DNA of 64,000 bases, taken from assembly GCA_014376785.1 (NCBI GenBank), contig JACMQW010000098.1, positions 1 through 64,000 of the forward strand. The letters are read 5' to 3'. Shown one piece after another: positions 35,464 to 46,362 of the stretch. Each line of letters opens with the position of its first letter. Within the stretch, counting starts at the first letter, position 1. The stretch is from Oligoflexia bacterium. GTDB lineage: Bacteria; Bdellovibrionota; UBA1018. The notes beneath the pieces were generated by a model that searched no databases, was not told where the DNA came from, and worked only from the letters and a program-made list of their open reading frames with translations. Both the position numbers and the translations under genes were made by a program.

Positions 35464-36822
35464 ATGGCCCGACCTCGTATGGATGTGGCGCTGGAAACAG
35501 CTCTGGACTTTGCCCGCAAACGCCTCTTGCAGATTAAACCGGAAGAGTATGAACTCTTCTTGAGTCGCTCCCGCGCGACGAAAATCGATGCAAAAGACCA
35601 AAAAGTCGAAGCATTGACCCGAGCGGAGGACGTGGGCCTGTCCATTCGGCTGAAGCGTCAAAATCGGATCGGTTTTAGCTACACCACTTCTCTCGACCCA
35701 GCCGCGATTGACCGCGCCGTCGACTCCGCACTGCAAGTCGCAGAGGTCATGCCCGAGGAAAACGACATTCGGCTCGGCGCTTTCGATGCCACCATCCCAG
35801 AATTCGAGCCACGATTTGACCTTGAGGGCCTTGGACGGCCGGTTGAAGAAAAAATCGCACTTGCCCTTCGGCTCGAGCGGCTCTGCCGGGAGAAGGATTC
35901 AAGAATCCAGACGGTGCGCAGCGCAAGCTTTTCCGAATCTTCGGGAGAATCGGTCCTGGCCTCGCACGATGGCCGAACCTTAAGCCACCAAGGAACGATT
36001 TTTTCAGTTTCGCTCGCTTGTAAGGCTGAGGAAAAAGGCGACGCCCAAATGGGGTACGAGTACTCTTTTTCACCCTATTTAAGTAAACTCGACGTCGACT
36101 TCTGCGCACGGGGTGCCGTGGAGTCGGCGACTGAGCTATTAGGAGCGACCAAGCCCACTTCAATGAAATGTCCGGCAGTGATCCGAAACGACGTGGTTTC
36201 CGATTTGTTGGACTTTCTAGCCGGAAGTTTTTCAGGTGAGCAAATCGAAAAAGGAAAGAGCCTCCTCCAGGGAAAACTGGGCGAAAAAGTATTCGCTGAT
36301 TTCATTCAAATCAGGGACGACGGACTTCTTCCTGGCGGCCTCGCGAGCCGACCTTTCGATGCGGAAGGAACCGCATCCAGAACGACCCCATTAGTTCAGA
36401 ACGGCGTCTTTCAGTCGATGCTTTTAGATCGCAAATACGCAAAACGGTTTGGGCTTCAGCCGACGAGCAATTCCGCGCGCTCCATTAAATCATCCCCGAG
36501 CATTTCGACCACGAACCTTTACCTCGAAGCCGGTAAACAGTCCCTAGCTGAACTGATTCGAGAAGTCGGCGATGGCATTCTCATCACAAACCTCATGGGC
36601 GTTCACACTGCAAATTCGGTCACAGGAAATTTTTCGCTCGGAGCCAGTGGCATTTTGGTGAAGAACGGAAAACTCGGTGCACCGGTAAAAGGGTTTGCCG
36701 TAGCCGGAAACATCCTCTCTCTCTTCCGAGACGTAAGGGCTCTGGGCAGTGACCTCCGCTTTTTTGGTTCAGTCGGAGCTCCTTCTCTTTTGCTTGGAGA
36801 ACTTGCGGTGAGTGGTGATTAA
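35464..36822 (+). CDS. PmbA/TldE-like subunit of the TldD-TldE protease
   Basis: A 452-residue protein of the TldD/PmbA family. Visible family segments are [35 protein letters not shown] in the N-terminal domain and [20 protein letters not shown] plus [13 protein letters not shown] near the C-terminus. The HExxxH metal motif of TldD is absent, so this is the non-catalytic PmbA/TldE type, which pairs with TldD to degrade unfolded peptides or mature ribosomal peptides. A tldD partner is not in the window. It heads a plus-strand run with a phosphatase and a peptidase. Confidence 0.9.
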   Translation: MARPRMDVALETALDFARKRLLQIKPEEYELFLSRSRATKIDAKDQKVEALTRAEDVGLSIRLKRQNRIGFSYTTSLDPAAIDRAVDSALQVAEVMPEENDIRLGAFDATIPEFEPRFDLEGLGRPVEEKIALALRLERLCREKDSRIQTVRSASFSESSGESVLASHDGRTLSHQGTIFSVSLACKAEEKGDAQMGYEYSFSPYLSKLDVDFCARGAVESATELLGATKPTSMKCPAVIRNDVVSDLLDFLAGSFSGEQIEKGKSLLQGKLGEKVFADFIQIRDDGLLPGGLASRPFDAEGTASRTTPLVQNGVFQSMLLDRKYAKRFGLQPTSNSARSIKSSPSISTTNLYLEAGKQSLAELIREVGDGILITNLMGVHTANSVTGNFSLGASGILVKNGKLGAPVKGFAVAGNILSLFRDVRALGSDLRFFGSVGAPSLLLGELAVSGD

Positions 36823-36836
36823 GTCAGGAGCGAAAA

Positions 36837-37649
36837 ATGTCGATTGAAGCGGCACTCCTTACAGATATTGGGCGTCGTCGAGCCCAAAACCAAGACTCCG
36901 GCGGTTCATTTCCGGAGATGAACCTCTTTGTGGTTGCAGACGGTATGGGAGGGCATCGCGGAGGCGAAGTCGCTTCTCGCATGGCAGTGGACACGATTCA
37001 CGAAGTGATGACGAGTTCGCTGAAAGCAGGACGAACTCCCGCGGAAGCGCTCGAGCTCGCTGCGAAAGCAGCGAACGCAAAAATCATGGAGCGCTCAAAG
37101 AAAGAAGAAGAGTTAGAGGGAATGGGCACGACCGCCACCACTCTTTATTTTGATTTGGCGAAGTCGGATAACGGCGCGAAAAGCCGCGCTCTCGTCGGCC
37201 ACGTGGGCGACTCCCGTTGTTATCTCTTACGCCCGGACGGGATCTGGCAAATCACCCGAGATCATGCGCTGGTTCAAGAAAAGCTCCGCGCGGGAATGAT
37301 CACCCGGGACCAACTGAAGACCGATCGCATGAAAAACGTGATCACCCGTTCAGTCGGGTTCGATCTTCAGTTCGGAATTGATCTCTACGAATACGAGCCC
37401 GCGGAAGGTGATCTCTTCCTGATTTGCTCCGATGGACTGACTGGCCCACTTGAAGATGCGATGATTTATGACATCGCTTGCGAGATTTTTTTCGACGTGA
37501 TCGAGGAAGAAAAAGCAGATGGAACGCCATGCGCATTCGGAGCACACCTCGCGAAACTGGCAGAAGCGCTCGTTCGCGCGGCAAATGACCGCGGAGGGGA
37601 TGATAATATCACCGCTCTGGTCGCCCGGTATTCAGGTGATACAAAATGA
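36837..37649 (+). CDS. PP2C-family serine/threonine phosphatase
   Basis: A 270-residue metal-dependent protein phosphatase of the bacterial Stp1 type. The conserved motifs are all there: TDIGRRRAQNQDS, FVVADGMGGHRGGEVAS, LVGHVGDSRCYLL, WQITRDHALVQE, ITRSVGF, FLICSDGLTG and the final RGGDDNITALVARY. It would remove phosphate from Ser or Thr. CAGGAG precedes the ATG. It overlaps the M23 peptidase gene by four bases. A link to the PrkA kinase encoded just upstream on the other strand is attractive but unproven. Confidence 0.93.
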   Translation: MSIEAALLTDIGRRRAQNQDSGGSFPEMNLFVVADGMGGHRGGEVASRMAVDTIHEVMTSSLKAGRTPAEALELAAKAANAKIMERSKKEEELEGMGTTATTLYFDLAKSDNGAKSRALVGHVGDSRCYLLRPDGIWQITRDHALVQEKLRAGMITRDQLKTDRMKNVITRSVGFDLQFGIDLYEYEPAEGDLFLICSDGLTGPLEDAMIYDIACEIFFDVIEEEKADGTPCAFGAHLAKLAEALVRAANDRGGDDNITALVARYSGDTK

Positions 37650-38617
37650 AATCTTCTACCAACCGATTTTACACCATCATGATCGTCCCGGAAAAAACCA
37701 CTCAAGTGCGGAAGATTTTAGTTCCGGCCTGGGTCGTTCGGCTCGGTGCGGTCGCCATTGCGGTCATGATCGTTCTAGTCGGTGTGATGGTCGCAAATTA
37801 CGGTTACGTCATGAGTCAGGTCGGCGAAAACAACGAGCTCAAAACCGAAAACCGCCGACTTCGCCAAAGCGTGCAAGTTTTCAAAAGCAAAATGGGAACG
37901 CTCGAGAGCGCCATGGAGCGAGTGAAAACTTTTTCGACGCGCCTAAAAGTGATCACCGGCGCGGAAGACCGCGGTGGGGTTGCTTCGCTTATGAAATCCA
38001 TTCCGGATTCCGCTACCAACATCGGAGGCCCGAAAGACGTTTCTCCAGAAGTCGCAGCCATCGAGGCTGAACTCGACCCCCGGGATCCAGAGCACGAAGA
38101 ACTTCAGAAACAATACAGCGAACTCGAACTCAAAATCAGCTCCATGACTGCTGAGTCGCTCGCGCTGGAGCAAAATCTCCAAGATCAGTACGAACACCTA
38201 GTCGATCAAAAAACTTTTCTCGCGGCACTCCCGACCCGAAAACCCGTCATTGGTTACTACACCAACGGATTCGGTACTCGTTACGCACCGTTCGGTGGAA
38301 AGCTGAAGATGCACGAAGGGCTCGACATCGCGAATCATCCCGGAACTCCGATCAAAGCTACGGCGGACGGCGTCGTGACCTTTTCAAACACCAAAGCCGG
38401 CTACGGCCAAACCGTCATCGTCGACCACGGATATGGTTTGCAAACGTGGTACGCCCACACCCGCAAAATCCTCGTGAAAAGCGGCCAAAAGGTGCGCCGG
38501 GGCGACACGATCGCCCTTCTCGGAAGCTCGGGACGATCGACTGGCCCACACTGTCATTATGAGGTGCGCGTGAACGGAATTCCGGTCGATCCGCTTTCCT
38601 ATATTTTGGAAAACTAA
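37646..38617 (+). CDS. Membrane-anchored M23 (LytM-type) peptidase
   Basis: A 323-residue envelope protein: one transmembrane helix near residues 27-50 (LGAVAIAVMIVLVGVMVANYGYV), a coiled-coil stretch (NELKTENRRLRQSVQVFKSKM and following) and a C-terminal M23 domain. Zinc ligands are visible in KMHEGLDIANH and in the HxH of GPHCHYEVRVNG. It would cut peptidoglycan cross-bridges or, with coiled coils, regulate an amidase like EnvC; all catalytic ligands seem present, so it may be active. It overlaps the phosphatase gene by four bases. Confidence 0.92.
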   Translation: MKSSTNRFYTIMIVPEKTTQVRKILVPAWVVRLGAVAIAVMIVLVGVMVANYGYVMSQVGENNELKTENRRLRQSVQVFKSKMGTLESAMERVKTFSTRLKVITGAEDRGGVASLMKSIPDSATNIGGPKDVSPEVAAIEAELDPRDPEHEELQKQYSELELKISSMTAESLALEQNLQDQYEHLVDQKTFLAALPTRKPVIGYYTNGFGTRYAPFGGKLKMHEGLDIANHPGTPIKATADGVVTFSNTKAGYGQTVIVDHGYGLQTWYAHTRKILVKSGQKVRRGDTIALLGSSGRSTGPHCHYEVRVNGIPVDPLSYILEN

Positions 38618-38719
38618 TCACTGAACATTTCTGGCCAACGTCAGGAAATCTCTCGAAAAAACGGGACCTTTTCTAATGACTTTTTGGCCCCGTCGAAACT
38701 AAACTCACCCCTATCCACT

Positions 38720-41623
38720 ATGGCAATTCTCAATTTCGCTCAGAAAATATTTGGCACCCAAAACGATCGCGAACTGAAATCGGTCGGACCTTTGGTCACT
38801 CGGATTAACGAACTCGAAAAATCGATAACCGCACTCTCCGACGCCGAACTCCAGGCAAAAACGGCAGCTTTTCGCGAGCGCTTATCCCGGGGTGAGAGTA
38901 TCGACTCCCTTCTCCCCGAGGCTTTTGCCGTCGCCCGCGACGCTGGACGACGCGTCCTCGGCCAGAGGCACTACGATGTGCAAATGATCGGTGGCATCAC
39001 CCTTCACCGCGGTCGGATCGCGGAAATGAAAACCGGCGAAGGAAAAACCCTCACCGCCACCGCCCCTCTTTATTTGAACGGATTAACCGGCAAGGGCTCC
39101 CACCTCGTCACTGTGAACGATTACCTCGCGCGTCGTGATAGCGAGCACATGGGAAAACTTTACGGCTTCCTCGGATTATCGACCGGTATCATCGTACACG
39201 GACTGAATGATTCCGAAAGAAAACGAAATTACGGAGCAGACATCTCATACGGAACCAATAACGAATTTGGTTTCGACTACCTCCGCGACAACATGAAGTT
39301 TCGACTGGAAGATTACGTTCAGCGGGACTTGAATTTCGCCATCGTCGATGAAGTCGATTCGATTCTGATCGATGAAGCGAGAACACCGCTTATTATTTCC
39401 GGACCGTCCGACGATTCGAGTGGCCTTTACGTCGAGATCGATGCGCACCTTCGAAGTGGCGGCGGACTCGTAAAAGACGTCGACTACACCGTCGATGAAA
39501 AATCGAAATCTGCGGCATTGACCGAAACCGGGATCGACAAGATGGAAAGCCGCATGGGCACCGAAAATCTTTACGATCCGCGAAATATCGAAATCCTCCA
39601 CCACGTCATCCAAGCGCTTCGTGCTCACGTGCTTTTCAAACGCGACGTCGATTACGTCGTTCGTGATGGCGAAGTCATGATCGTCGACGAATTCACGGGC
39701 CGCTTGATGCCCGGCCGCCGCTGGTCAGACGGACTCCACCAAGCGATCGAAGCGAAAGAAGGCGTCGATATCGAAAGCGAGAACCAAACCCTCGCGACGA
39801 TTACCTTCCAAAACTATTTCCGGATGTACTCGAAACTTGCCGGAATGACCGGGACCGCAGACACCGAAGCCGCCGAATTCAAGCAAATTTATAAGCTCGA
39901 TGTGACGGTGATTCCGACGAACAAACCCCTGATTCGAAAAGATCATGCAGATGTGATCTTCAAGAATCAGAAAGCAAAATTCAAGGCCGTTGCCCAAGAA
40001 CTGAAAGTCTTGCATGAAAAAGGACAGCCGGTCCTCGTAGGAACCACGTCGGTTGAAAAATCTGAACTCTTGCACGAGCTTCTGAAACGCGAAGGAGTGA
40101 AGCACTCTGTTTTGAACGCAAAACAGCACGAGCGCGAAGCTTATGTGGTTGCCCAAGCCGGACGAAAAGGATCGATCACGATCTCCACCAACATGGCCGG
40201 ACGCGGAACCGATATTTTACTCGGTGGACAGCCCGATATGCTGGCTGAAGAGGAAGTGGGCAAACTCTCAGCGAATGCGACCGATGAAGAGCGCGCCGAG
40301 TGGGAGCCCCGCTACGAAGAAGCACGCAAAAAATGGCGCGAAACTTGCGCCCGCGAGCGAGAAGAAGTAAAAGCTGCGGGTGGTTTGTTCATCTTAGGAA
40401 CGGAACGCCACGAGTCCCGCCGAATCGATAACCAGCTTCGCGGACGCTCCGGACGTCAGGGAGACGCGGGCGGATCGCGCTTTTACCTCTCATTTGAAGA
40501 TGATTTGCTTCGTATTTTTGGACACTCCACCCTCCTCCAAGCGACAGTCGCGAAAATGGAAGAGGACGTTCCGGTGGAACATGCCTGGACCACGAAAGCG
40601 ATCGAGAATGCCCAGAAAAAAGTCGAAGGACATAACTACGACATCCGGAAGCATTTGCTCGAATACGATGACGTGATGAACCAGCAGCGAAAAGTCATCT
40701 ACGCCCTTCGAAAAGAAGTGCTCGCGCGAGAAAATCTTCGCGAGATGGTCTTTTCGTTCTTAGAAGATATCGTCCGAAACATCGGACAAGAGTACTTTCC
40801 AAACGGAAAACTCAAGCGCGGCGAACAGGGGATCGCAAAGCTTGAGATTGAAGAGCTGAAAAAGTCGATTGCGACGACCCTCCAATTCATGCCGGAAATT
40901 CGTGAAACCGAAATCACTCCCTTCAGCCATCTCGGCATCGAGAAACTGATGATGAATTTCGCCCACGAAAAATACTCAGAAAAAGAGAACCAGTACGGTG
41001 CGGAAATGATGCGCCATCTGGAGAAAATGATCCTGCTCACCACGATCGACCAACTCTGGAAGGATCACCTCCTCGCAATGGATCACCTCCGCGAGGGAGT
41101 CGGCCTGCAAGGCTACGGTCAAAAAGACCCGATCTTGGTTTATAAAAAAGAAGGATTCAAATTCTTCGGCATGATGATGGATTCCATCGCGCTCGATGTC
41201 GTGAAGAAGTTATTCGCCATCCAGCTCGCACCGAGCGACACGCCCGAAGACATCGACGCGGAAATCGAACGCGAAGAAAATGCACTTCTGGGAGATGGGA
41301 ACTTCCAATACAATTTGACTGAAACGGGCGATCTCGTGGCTGCTCCGAGTGGACAGGTTTCTCCTCAGGCTCAGAAAGCCGCACCGGCGAGCGGAAGTGA
41401 AGATCCCATGGACCTCTCTCACCTCCACCGTGCCCCTCGGCAAATGCAGCTTTCTCGCAGCCCTGCCCCTGCTTCGGGAAGTCCGTTTGCTCAAAGAGAA
41501 GCGACTGCACCGGGTGGTGGTGGAATGAGCTACGCCGGTGACGTTGATAAAGTCGGAAGAAACGACCCCTGCCCTTGCGGCAGCGGCAAGAAATACAAAA
41601 AATGCCACGGAACGGAAAGCTAA
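38720..41623 (+). CDS. secA: Preprotein translocase ATPase SecA
   Basis: A 967-residue motor of the Sec system that pushes unfolded preproteins through SecYEG. I begin at [20 protein letters not shown], the conserved SecA N-terminus; the track start is a TTG 12 codons earlier. Visible are the Walker A loop [12 protein letters not shown] near residue 100, [19 protein letters not shown] near 210, the helicase motif [10 protein letters not shown] near 495, and the C-terminal zinc-binding tail [14 protein letters not shown] that binds SecB or ribosomes. The length is normal. A proline/serine-rich linker precedes the tail. Confidence 0.98.
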   Translation: MAILNFAQKIFGTQNDRELKSVGPLVTRINELEKSITALSDAELQAKTAAFRERLSRGESIDSLLPEAFAVARDAGRRVLGQRHYDVQMIGGITLHRGRIAEMKTGEGKTLTATAPLYLNGLTGKGSHLVTVNDYLARRDSEHMGKLYGFLGLSTGIIVHGLNDSERKRNYGADISYGTNNEFGFDYLRDNMKFRLEDYVQRDLNFAIVDEVDSILIDEARTPLIISGPSDDSSGLYVEIDAHLRSGGGLVKDVDYTVDEKSKSAALTETGIDKMESRMGTENLYDPRNIEILHHVIQALRAHVLFKRDVDYVVRDGEVMIVDEFTGRLMPGRRWSDGLHQAIEAKEGVDIESENQTLATITFQNYFRMYSKLAGMTGTADTEAAEFKQIYKLDVTVIPTNKPLIRKDHADVIFKNQKAKFKAVAQELKVLHEKGQPVLVGTTSVEKSELLHELLKREGVKHSVLNAKQHEREAYVVAQAGRKGSITISTNMAGRGTDILLGGQPDMLAEEEVGKLSANATDEERAEWEPRYEEARKKWRETCAREREEVKAAGGLFILGTERHESRRIDNQLRGRSGRQGDAGGSRFYLSFEDDLLRIFGHSTLLQATVAKMEEDVPVEHAWTTKAIENAQKKVEGHNYDIRKHLLEYDDVMNQQRKVIYALRKEVLARENLREMVFSFLEDIVRNIGQEYFPNGKLKRGEQGIAKLEIEELKKSIATTLQFMPEIRETEITPFSHLGIEKLMMNFAHEKYSEKENQYGAEMMRHLEKMILLTTIDQLWKDHLLAMDHLREGVGLQGYGQKDPILVYKKEGFKFFGMMMDSIALDVVKKLFAIQLAPSDTPEDIDAEIEREENALLGDGNFQYNLTETGDLVAAPSGQVSPQAQKAAPASGSEDPMDLSHLHRAPRQMQLSRSPAPASGSPFAQREATAPGGGGMSYAGDVDKVGRNDPCPCGSGKKYKKCHGTES

Positions 41624-41635
41624 TCCGGCCACCCC

Positions 41636-42427
41636 ATGAAATACCATTCGGTCGATGCGTGTCTGAAAAAATTAGACACCCTGCCTGGTCCGGTACTTTT
41701 TGCATTTGATTTCGACGGCACTCTCGTGGGCTTTAGACGAGGTCCAAACCAAGTCGTTTTAGGTTCTGGGATGAAACGGTTGCTTGAGCGACTTGCCAAG
41801 CGAGAACACCTGGCCATCATCACGGGCCGTAGCTTACAGAACATCGAGCATAAAACCAGTGGTCTGAAGATTCACCTCGCCGGTAGCCACGGCTTCGAAA
41901 TCAAACTCCTCGATGGGCGAACTATCGGTGATGGGAATGAGGCTTGGCAGGCGGCCACTGAAATTTGGGTTGCCGAAACGAAACGCCTCATGGCATCCGT
42001 CGACGAATTCCGTGAATGTCGTCTCGAGGAGAAGAAATTTTCGCTCTCTCTTCATTTTCGGCAGTCGAAAGACCCGGTGACCGCTCAAGCCCTGTACACG
42101 AAGCTCATGAAAAAAATAAAGCCCACCCCCCGAATCGTCGGCGGGCACCTGGTCGTGAATCTGGTACCCAAGGAATCTTTCGATAAAGGCGACGCGCTCA
42201 AGGCGCTGATGAAGACTCTGGGATGCAAGTCCGCCGTATTCGCGGGTGATGACATCACGGATGAAGCTGTTTTCCGCCGAAATTTTAAAAATGTGCTCTC
42301 GATTCGCATCGGGGGTTCGAACCGCGAAATTCCCGCGCAAATCCACTTTTACGGACGCGGCGAGATGAAGACCTTCATGACGTCCGTGCTCGCTCGCGGA
42401 AGGCGTTCCAGCTTGAAAGGCTCCTAA
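41636..42427 (+). CDS. otsB: Trehalose-6-phosphate phosphatase
   Basis: A 263-residue HAD-superfamily enzyme that removes phosphate from trehalose 6-phosphate. The nucleophile motif FAFDFDGTLVG is near residue 20, followed by AIITGRSLQNIEH, the substrate-loop AGSHGFEIKLLDG near 80, and the late FAGDDITDEAVFR motif. Length and order fit OtsB. The synthase OtsA is not in this window. Only 12 bases separate it from secA, so it may share that transcript. Trehalose would serve as a stress protectant. Confidence 0.9.
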   Translation: MKYHSVDACLKKLDTLPGPVLFAFDFDGTLVGFRRGPNQVVLGSGMKRLLERLAKREHLAIITGRSLQNIEHKTSGLKIHLAGSHGFEIKLLDGRTIGDGNEAWQAATEIWVAETKRLMASVDEFRECRLEEKKFSLSLHFRQSKDPVTAQALYTKLMKKIKPTPRIVGGHLVVNLVPKESFDKGDALKALMKTLGCKSAVFAGDDITDEAVFRRNFKNVLSIRIGGSNREIPAQIHFYGRGEMKTFMTSVLARGRRSSLKGS

Positions 42428-42447
42428 AAGGAGAGCAAACTTTTCAA

Positions 42448-43536
42448 GTGGATGAAAAAAAAGACCTCACCGCGCTCACTCTGACTCCTCCCGAAAGCGG
42501 CGAACCGCGCGATCCATCCTTTTCAGCCGAGGAAAGCCCGGAGTCGCCCGACGAAAGTCTCGACGATCTCTTTGCGCCCATGGCCCCAACCGCCCCGGGA
42601 AGTGAATTTGATCCACTCGCGGAGCTTTTGCCGATGGATCCAGAGATCGAGAACCTCGCGAATGCCTCTGATTTTCTGCAGGCCGGTGAGGCACAGCCGA
42701 GCAATGCTTGGGAGACCCCCGTTTCTGAATCAGAACAAGCCGACTGGCAATCCACCCCGCTCGTCACAGAAACGGCCCCAGAACTGCTCGATGATCCATT
42801 CAATGCTCCTTTGGAAGGGGCTCCGAGCGAGCCGTCCCCGAAAAATACGGCGTCCACTCGGCTGAATGCGCCCATGGAAGAAGTCAGGCACTATTCTGAT
42901 CACCTCGCTCCCTCCATGAGTAAAACCGCCGAAACGCCTTACTCTTTACTGATCGATGGGTTCTTGAAGGATTTTGAGCGGGAAACGCTGCTCTCACTGT
43001 TATCGAGAGAAAATCTCGGGATACGCGAAGTGGAGCTGGAACCCCAGTTCGAATCAGGGCGCATTCTCATCCCCCGAATCAGCGAATATGCGGGAGTCCT
43101 CATCGTCCAATCCCTCCGGAATGCTCACGTGAAAATGCGGTTGGATCTGGCTGAGAAAATTTTCGCCTCCAAGGAAATCGATGCGGATGACCATCTCATT
43201 TTTCCGCCCTCCCAGGATTCGGAACTCCTGATTAACGAAGAAGGGCACCATCCCGCTGATTCGCTCGTCCTCACGACCGACGACTCTCTCGAGGGTCGCG
43301 GCCCAGCCGAAGTGCTCGACACGCTGCACGGCTCCATGAATTTGAAAGCGGCCCAGTTGGCTCATCCCCAGGCACCTCTCTTTCAAGACGCGCTCGAAAA
43401 GCTGAAACGGCAGCTCAAATTTCAAGCCTATCACCGAGGAGCGCAGGCCCTTTTATCCTTCAAATATGATTTGCATCCGCTTGAAGGACAGACGATTTAT
43501 AAACTGATCGTCCAGGCAAAAGCCGTTCGATTTTAG
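42448..43536 (+). CDS. Acidic protein of unknown function with YbjQ-like C-terminus
   Basis: A 362-residue protein starting at a GTG (VDEKKDLTALTL) with AAGGAG somewhat far upstream. The first 140 residues are acidic, rich in Pro, Ser, Asp and Glu, and likely disordered. The C-terminal 200 residues look folded; the last stretch (YHRGAQALLSFKYDLHPLEGQTIYKLIVQAKAV) resembles the small YbjQ/DUF74-type beta fold. No enzyme motif is visible. It stands alone between otsB and the ureohydrolase gene with short gaps. A binding or scaffold role is only a guess. Confidence 0.7.
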   Translation: MDEKKDLTALTLTPPESGEPRDPSFSAEESPESPDESLDDLFAPMAPTAPGSEFDPLAELLPMDPEIENLANASDFLQAGEAQPSNAWETPVSESEQADWQSTPLVTETAPELLDDPFNAPLEGAPSEPSPKNTASTRLNAPMEEVRHYSDHLAPSMSKTAETPYSLLIDGFLKDFERETLLSLLSRENLGIREVELEPQFESGRILIPRISEYAGVLIVQSLRNAHVKMRLDLAEKIFASKEIDADDHLIFPPSQDSELLINEEGHHPADSLVLTTDDSLEGRGPAEVLDTLHGSMNLKAAQLAHPQAPLFQDALEKLKRQLKFQAYHRGAQALLSFKYDLHPLEGQTIYKLIVQAKAVRF

Positions 43537-43573
43537 CTGCGGCAGTCGCACCTAGAGGCCGAGAGATTTTTTC

Positions 43574-44623
43574 ATGAGTCACCCGATCGATCCCAACGGA
43601 GTCGCCGTTAAAAACGATGCCTACTTCAGCTTAGACGGAGCTCCGGAATCTTCCGACATCCTCTTTCTCTCGCTGCCGTGGGACGTCACCACTTCTTATC
43701 GACCGGGAACTCGGAGCGGACCGCTCGCCATCATCGATGCGTCCTCTCAACTGGATTTGTACACGCCTTTTCTCGACCGGGCGTGGGAGATGAAACTCGC
43801 GACGCTTCCCTACCCACTAGAATGGGATCAGAAGAGTGAGGAACTCCGAAAAAAAACGGGGCGCTACATCTCGTTTCTGGAAACCGGCGGGACAGCAGAG
43901 TCTAGCCCGGAAATGAGCGAAATTCTGAAGGAAGCCAACCGAGAAGCCGGTCGCATGTACGAGTGGTCGCTTGGGGAATCTCGAAAATGGCTGGCGGCTG
44001 GGAAAAGTTTGATTGGTGTGGGAGGCGACCATGCGATGAGCCTGGGCCCGATTCACGCCTACTCAGAAAAATTTCCAAACCTCAGCGTGCTTCACTTCGA
44101 CGCCCACGCCGACCTGCGGGTTGCTTACGAAGGATTTCCCCACTCCCATGCTTCGATTATGGACCGCGTGGTGGAACTTCCAGGGGTGAAGAAATTAGTT
44201 CAAGTCGGCATCCGCGATGTTTCACCGGGTGAAGTCGAGCGCATCCGCACCAGTGAGAAATCCGGAGGAAAAATTTCTACTTATTTCGATTGGGATCTAC
44301 AGACCCGGAAATTCAAAGGCGAAAACTGGGACCGCGTTTGTGATGAAATCGTTTCAAAACTGACCTCCGACGTTTTTGTCTCTTTCGACATCGATGGGCT
44401 TGATCCGAAACTCTGTCCGACGACCGGAACGCCAGTTCCGGGCGGACTCGAATTTATGGAAGCGGCTTACCTGATTCAGAAAGTGGTGACTGCGGGAAAA
44501 CGCATCGTCGGAGCCGACTTGCTAGAAGTCGCGCCGAATCCTAGCGGGGATCCCTGGGACGGAAATGTGGGCGCTCGAATGCTTTACCAACTCACGATCG
44601 CCGTGGCTCGTTCGCTCCGCTAA
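43574..44623 (+). CDS. Ureohydrolase (arginase/agmatinase/formiminoglutamase family)
   Basis: A 349-residue binuclear manganese hydrolase. All metal-binding motifs are there: GVGGDHAMSLG near residue 150, LHFDAHADLR near 175, and FVSFDIDGLDPKLCPTTGTPVPGG near 275. The N-terminal LFLSLPWDVTTSYRPGTRSGP is the substrate-side start typical of agmatinase-like members. It would release urea from a guanidino compound; agmatine is the likeliest, but arginine, guanidinobutyrate or formiminoglutamate cannot be excluded. An insertion of about 40 residues follows residue 75. Confidence 0.92.
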   Translation: MSHPIDPNGVAVKNDAYFSLDGAPESSDILFLSLPWDVTTSYRPGTRSGPLAIIDASSQLDLYTPFLDRAWEMKLATLPYPLEWDQKSEELRKKTGRYISFLETGGTAESSPEMSEILKEANREAGRMYEWSLGESRKWLAAGKSLIGVGGDHAMSLGPIHAYSEKFPNLSVLHFDAHADLRVAYEGFPHSHASIMDRVVELPGVKKLVQVGIRDVSPGEVERIRTSEKSGGKISTYFDWDLQTRKFKGENWDRVCDEIVSKLTSDVFVSFDIDGLDPKLCPTTGTPVPGGLEFMEAAYLIQKVVTAGKRIVGADLLEVAPNPSGDPWDGNVGARMLYQLTIAVARSLR

Positions 44624-44643
44624 CCTCGGGGTTTCTGCCACCT

Positions 44644-45252
44644 ATGAAATACAAACGCAAAAATATCGCGCGCGCATTCGAGATCGAAACGATCTGGAGT
44701 AAACGCGCGCCTCTGGGCCCCTATCCCGTTATTCTGGTGCTCGATGGTTTAAAAGCGGCGTTCAATGTGGGCAAGATCGTTCGGACGGCGAATGCGCTCG
44801 GGCTCCGCGAAGTTTTCCTCGTCGGCATGCAACCGTGGGATCCGGTCCTCGCTCGGGGTGCGCTGAAGGCAACCCGAACCCGCGCGTTTCTCACGTTGCA
44901 TGAGGCGCTGTGCGCTTTGCGCGAGGACGGTTACACGGCCTATGCCCTCCATCCCCGGGGCGAAATCAGCTTGGGCGATATCGCTTACCCGGAAAAAACC
45001 GCGTTCATCGTCGGGCACGAAGAGTTGGGTTTGAGTCTCCCGCTCGAGGAACAACCCGACGTGAAAGCCGTTCGCATCCCTCAATTTGGGATCGTGGAAT
45101 CCCTGAACGTGTCGGTGGCTGCGTCGATTGCGGCTTTCGATTACTTGCGGGAGCGGAAGCTTCTCGGGACCGCGGACCCGCTGATTCCTCTTCCATCATC
45201 GCCCGCGACTGCCGACCCAGCGATTCGGTCTTCCGTTTTGAATCCGCCTTGA
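44644..45252 (+). CDS. SpoU/TrmH-family RNA 2'-O-methyltransferase
   Basis: A 202-residue knotted SPOUT methyltransferase. The three motifs are clear: FNVGKIVRTANALG near residue 42, TAFIVGHEELGLSL near 120, and IPQFGIVESLNVSVAASIAAFDY near 145, which forms the SAM-binding trefoil knot. There is no N-terminal L30e-like substrate domain, so it is closer to TrmH or TrmL than to RlmB. It methylates a ribose 2'-OH in tRNA or rRNA. It is followed after 16 bases by a second RNA methyltransferase. Confidence 0.9.
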   Translation: MKYKRKNIARAFEIETIWSKRAPLGPYPVILVLDGLKAAFNVGKIVRTANALGLREVFLVGMQPWDPVLARGALKATRTRAFLTLHEALCALREDGYTAYALHPRGEISLGDIAYPEKTAFIVGHEELGLSLPLEEQPDVKAVRIPQFGIVESLNVSVAASIAAFDYLRERKLLGTADPLIPLPSSPATADPAIRSSVLNPP

Positions 45253-45268
45253 GACTGGAAATGATCCG

Positions 45269-46264
45269 ATGAGACGCACGCTTTACACCGTTCCGCTTCT
45301 TCCGGCCGAGGTTCGAACGGAATTCCTCCGCGAAGCTAAACTAAAAAACGTGGAGCTGGAAGAACTGGAGGGAGAATTTTTTCTCGGACCGGCGGATGCA
45401 CCGAATTTGATTTGGGCAACTGACGTGACTCATGATGCGACCATCGTCGAGATCCCGTCCATCGCCGCGGGCGCGAAAAATCTGCGGGCCGCGGTGAAGC
45501 GAGAGTGGCCAGATTTGAAAAAATGGGGTTGGGTCTTACTCCCGGGCACCCATCATCGTCGCGCAACCCTGATCGCGAGCGAACTTCGCGCGAAAGAAGC
45601 CACGCCGCTCTCCTTTCCGGAGTCGCGACAGGAGGCGCCTTCACCGTTCATCGGTTTTTTTCTCACCGCGACTGACCGCGCAGTCCTAGTGCTGAACTCG
45701 CTGACGCCTTCGCCCGGGGGCGGAATCGAATTCCGGGAGGAAAAAGTAGGACCGCCAAGCCGCGCTTATCTAAAAATCTGGGAAGCCCTCACCCGGGTAA
45801 AACTTTCATCTGGGGTATTTCCTGCCTCGGGGGACGTCACGGTCGACCTCGGAAGCTGCCCCGGAGGATGGACTTGGGCGCTGGCGAAACTGGGGTGCAT
45901 TTGCCTAAGCGTCGATGGTGCCGCGATCGATGATTCCGTTTTAAAAATGCCGGGGGTCCGGTTTCTAAAAAGTGATGCTTTCAAGCTTTCACCGGAAGCG
46001 GTCTGCCGGGAACTCGGGGTGAAAAAAATCGATTGGGTCTTCTCCGATATGATCTGCGAGCCAAAACGCCTCGCCCCTTTTTTAAAAGCGTGGCTGGATT
46101 CGGGAGTTTGCGAAAATTTCATTATTTCAGTAAAATTTAAAGGCGAGGCGGATCTCGCGGCGATTCGCGAATTAGACGGATTAGGCGGTGGCAAGCTTCG
46201 TCACCTTCGTCAAAACAAACACGAAGTGACTTGGTTTCGGGTACCGGGGCTTAAGCGAATCTAG
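45269..46264 (+). CDS. RlmM-like 23S rRNA ribose 2'-O-methyltransferase
   Basis: A 331-residue Rossmann-fold methyltransferase resembling RlmM (YgdE). The SAM site is VTVDLGSCPGGWTWALAKLGC near residue 192, DWVFSDMICEPKRLAPFL gives the catalytic aspartate, and ENFIISVKFKGEAD the catalytic lysine, consistent with the K-D-K-E tetrad of 2'-O-methyltransferases. The N-terminal half is shorter than E. coli RlmM and may be a reduced THUMP-like region. The likely target is the C2498-type site of 23S rRNA, by analogy. Followed by a convergent hairpin region. Confidence 0.8.
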   Translation: MRRTLYTVPLLPAEVRTEFLREAKLKNVELEELEGEFFLGPADAPNLIWATDVTHDATIVEIPSIAAGAKNLRAAVKREWPDLKKWGWVLLPGTHHRRATLIASELRAKEATPLSFPESRQEAPSPFIGFFLTATDRAVLVLNSLTPSPGGGIEFREEKVGPPSRAYLKIWEALTRVKLSSGVFPASGDVTVDLGSCPGGWTWALAKLGCICLSVDGAAIDDSVLKMPGVRFLKSDAFKLSPEAVCRELGVKKIDWVFSDMICEPKRLAPFLKAWLDSGVCENFIISVKFKGEADLAAIRELDGLGGGKLRHLRQNKHEVTWFRVPGLKRI

Positions 46265-46362
46265 CGGCATTTAAGTTTCACGGGTTTGGAAAATGATCGC
46301 GCTGACTGAAAGCCTGTAACGCTTCAGGCCCTAACCCTTCTCAATGATGTCCGCCCTCAAAG

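Noticed and set aside
35368-35736. Extra 123 codons at the start of the prkA ORF
   Set aside because: They overlap the coding start of the divergent pmbA gene; a ribosome-binding site precedes the ATG at 35367.
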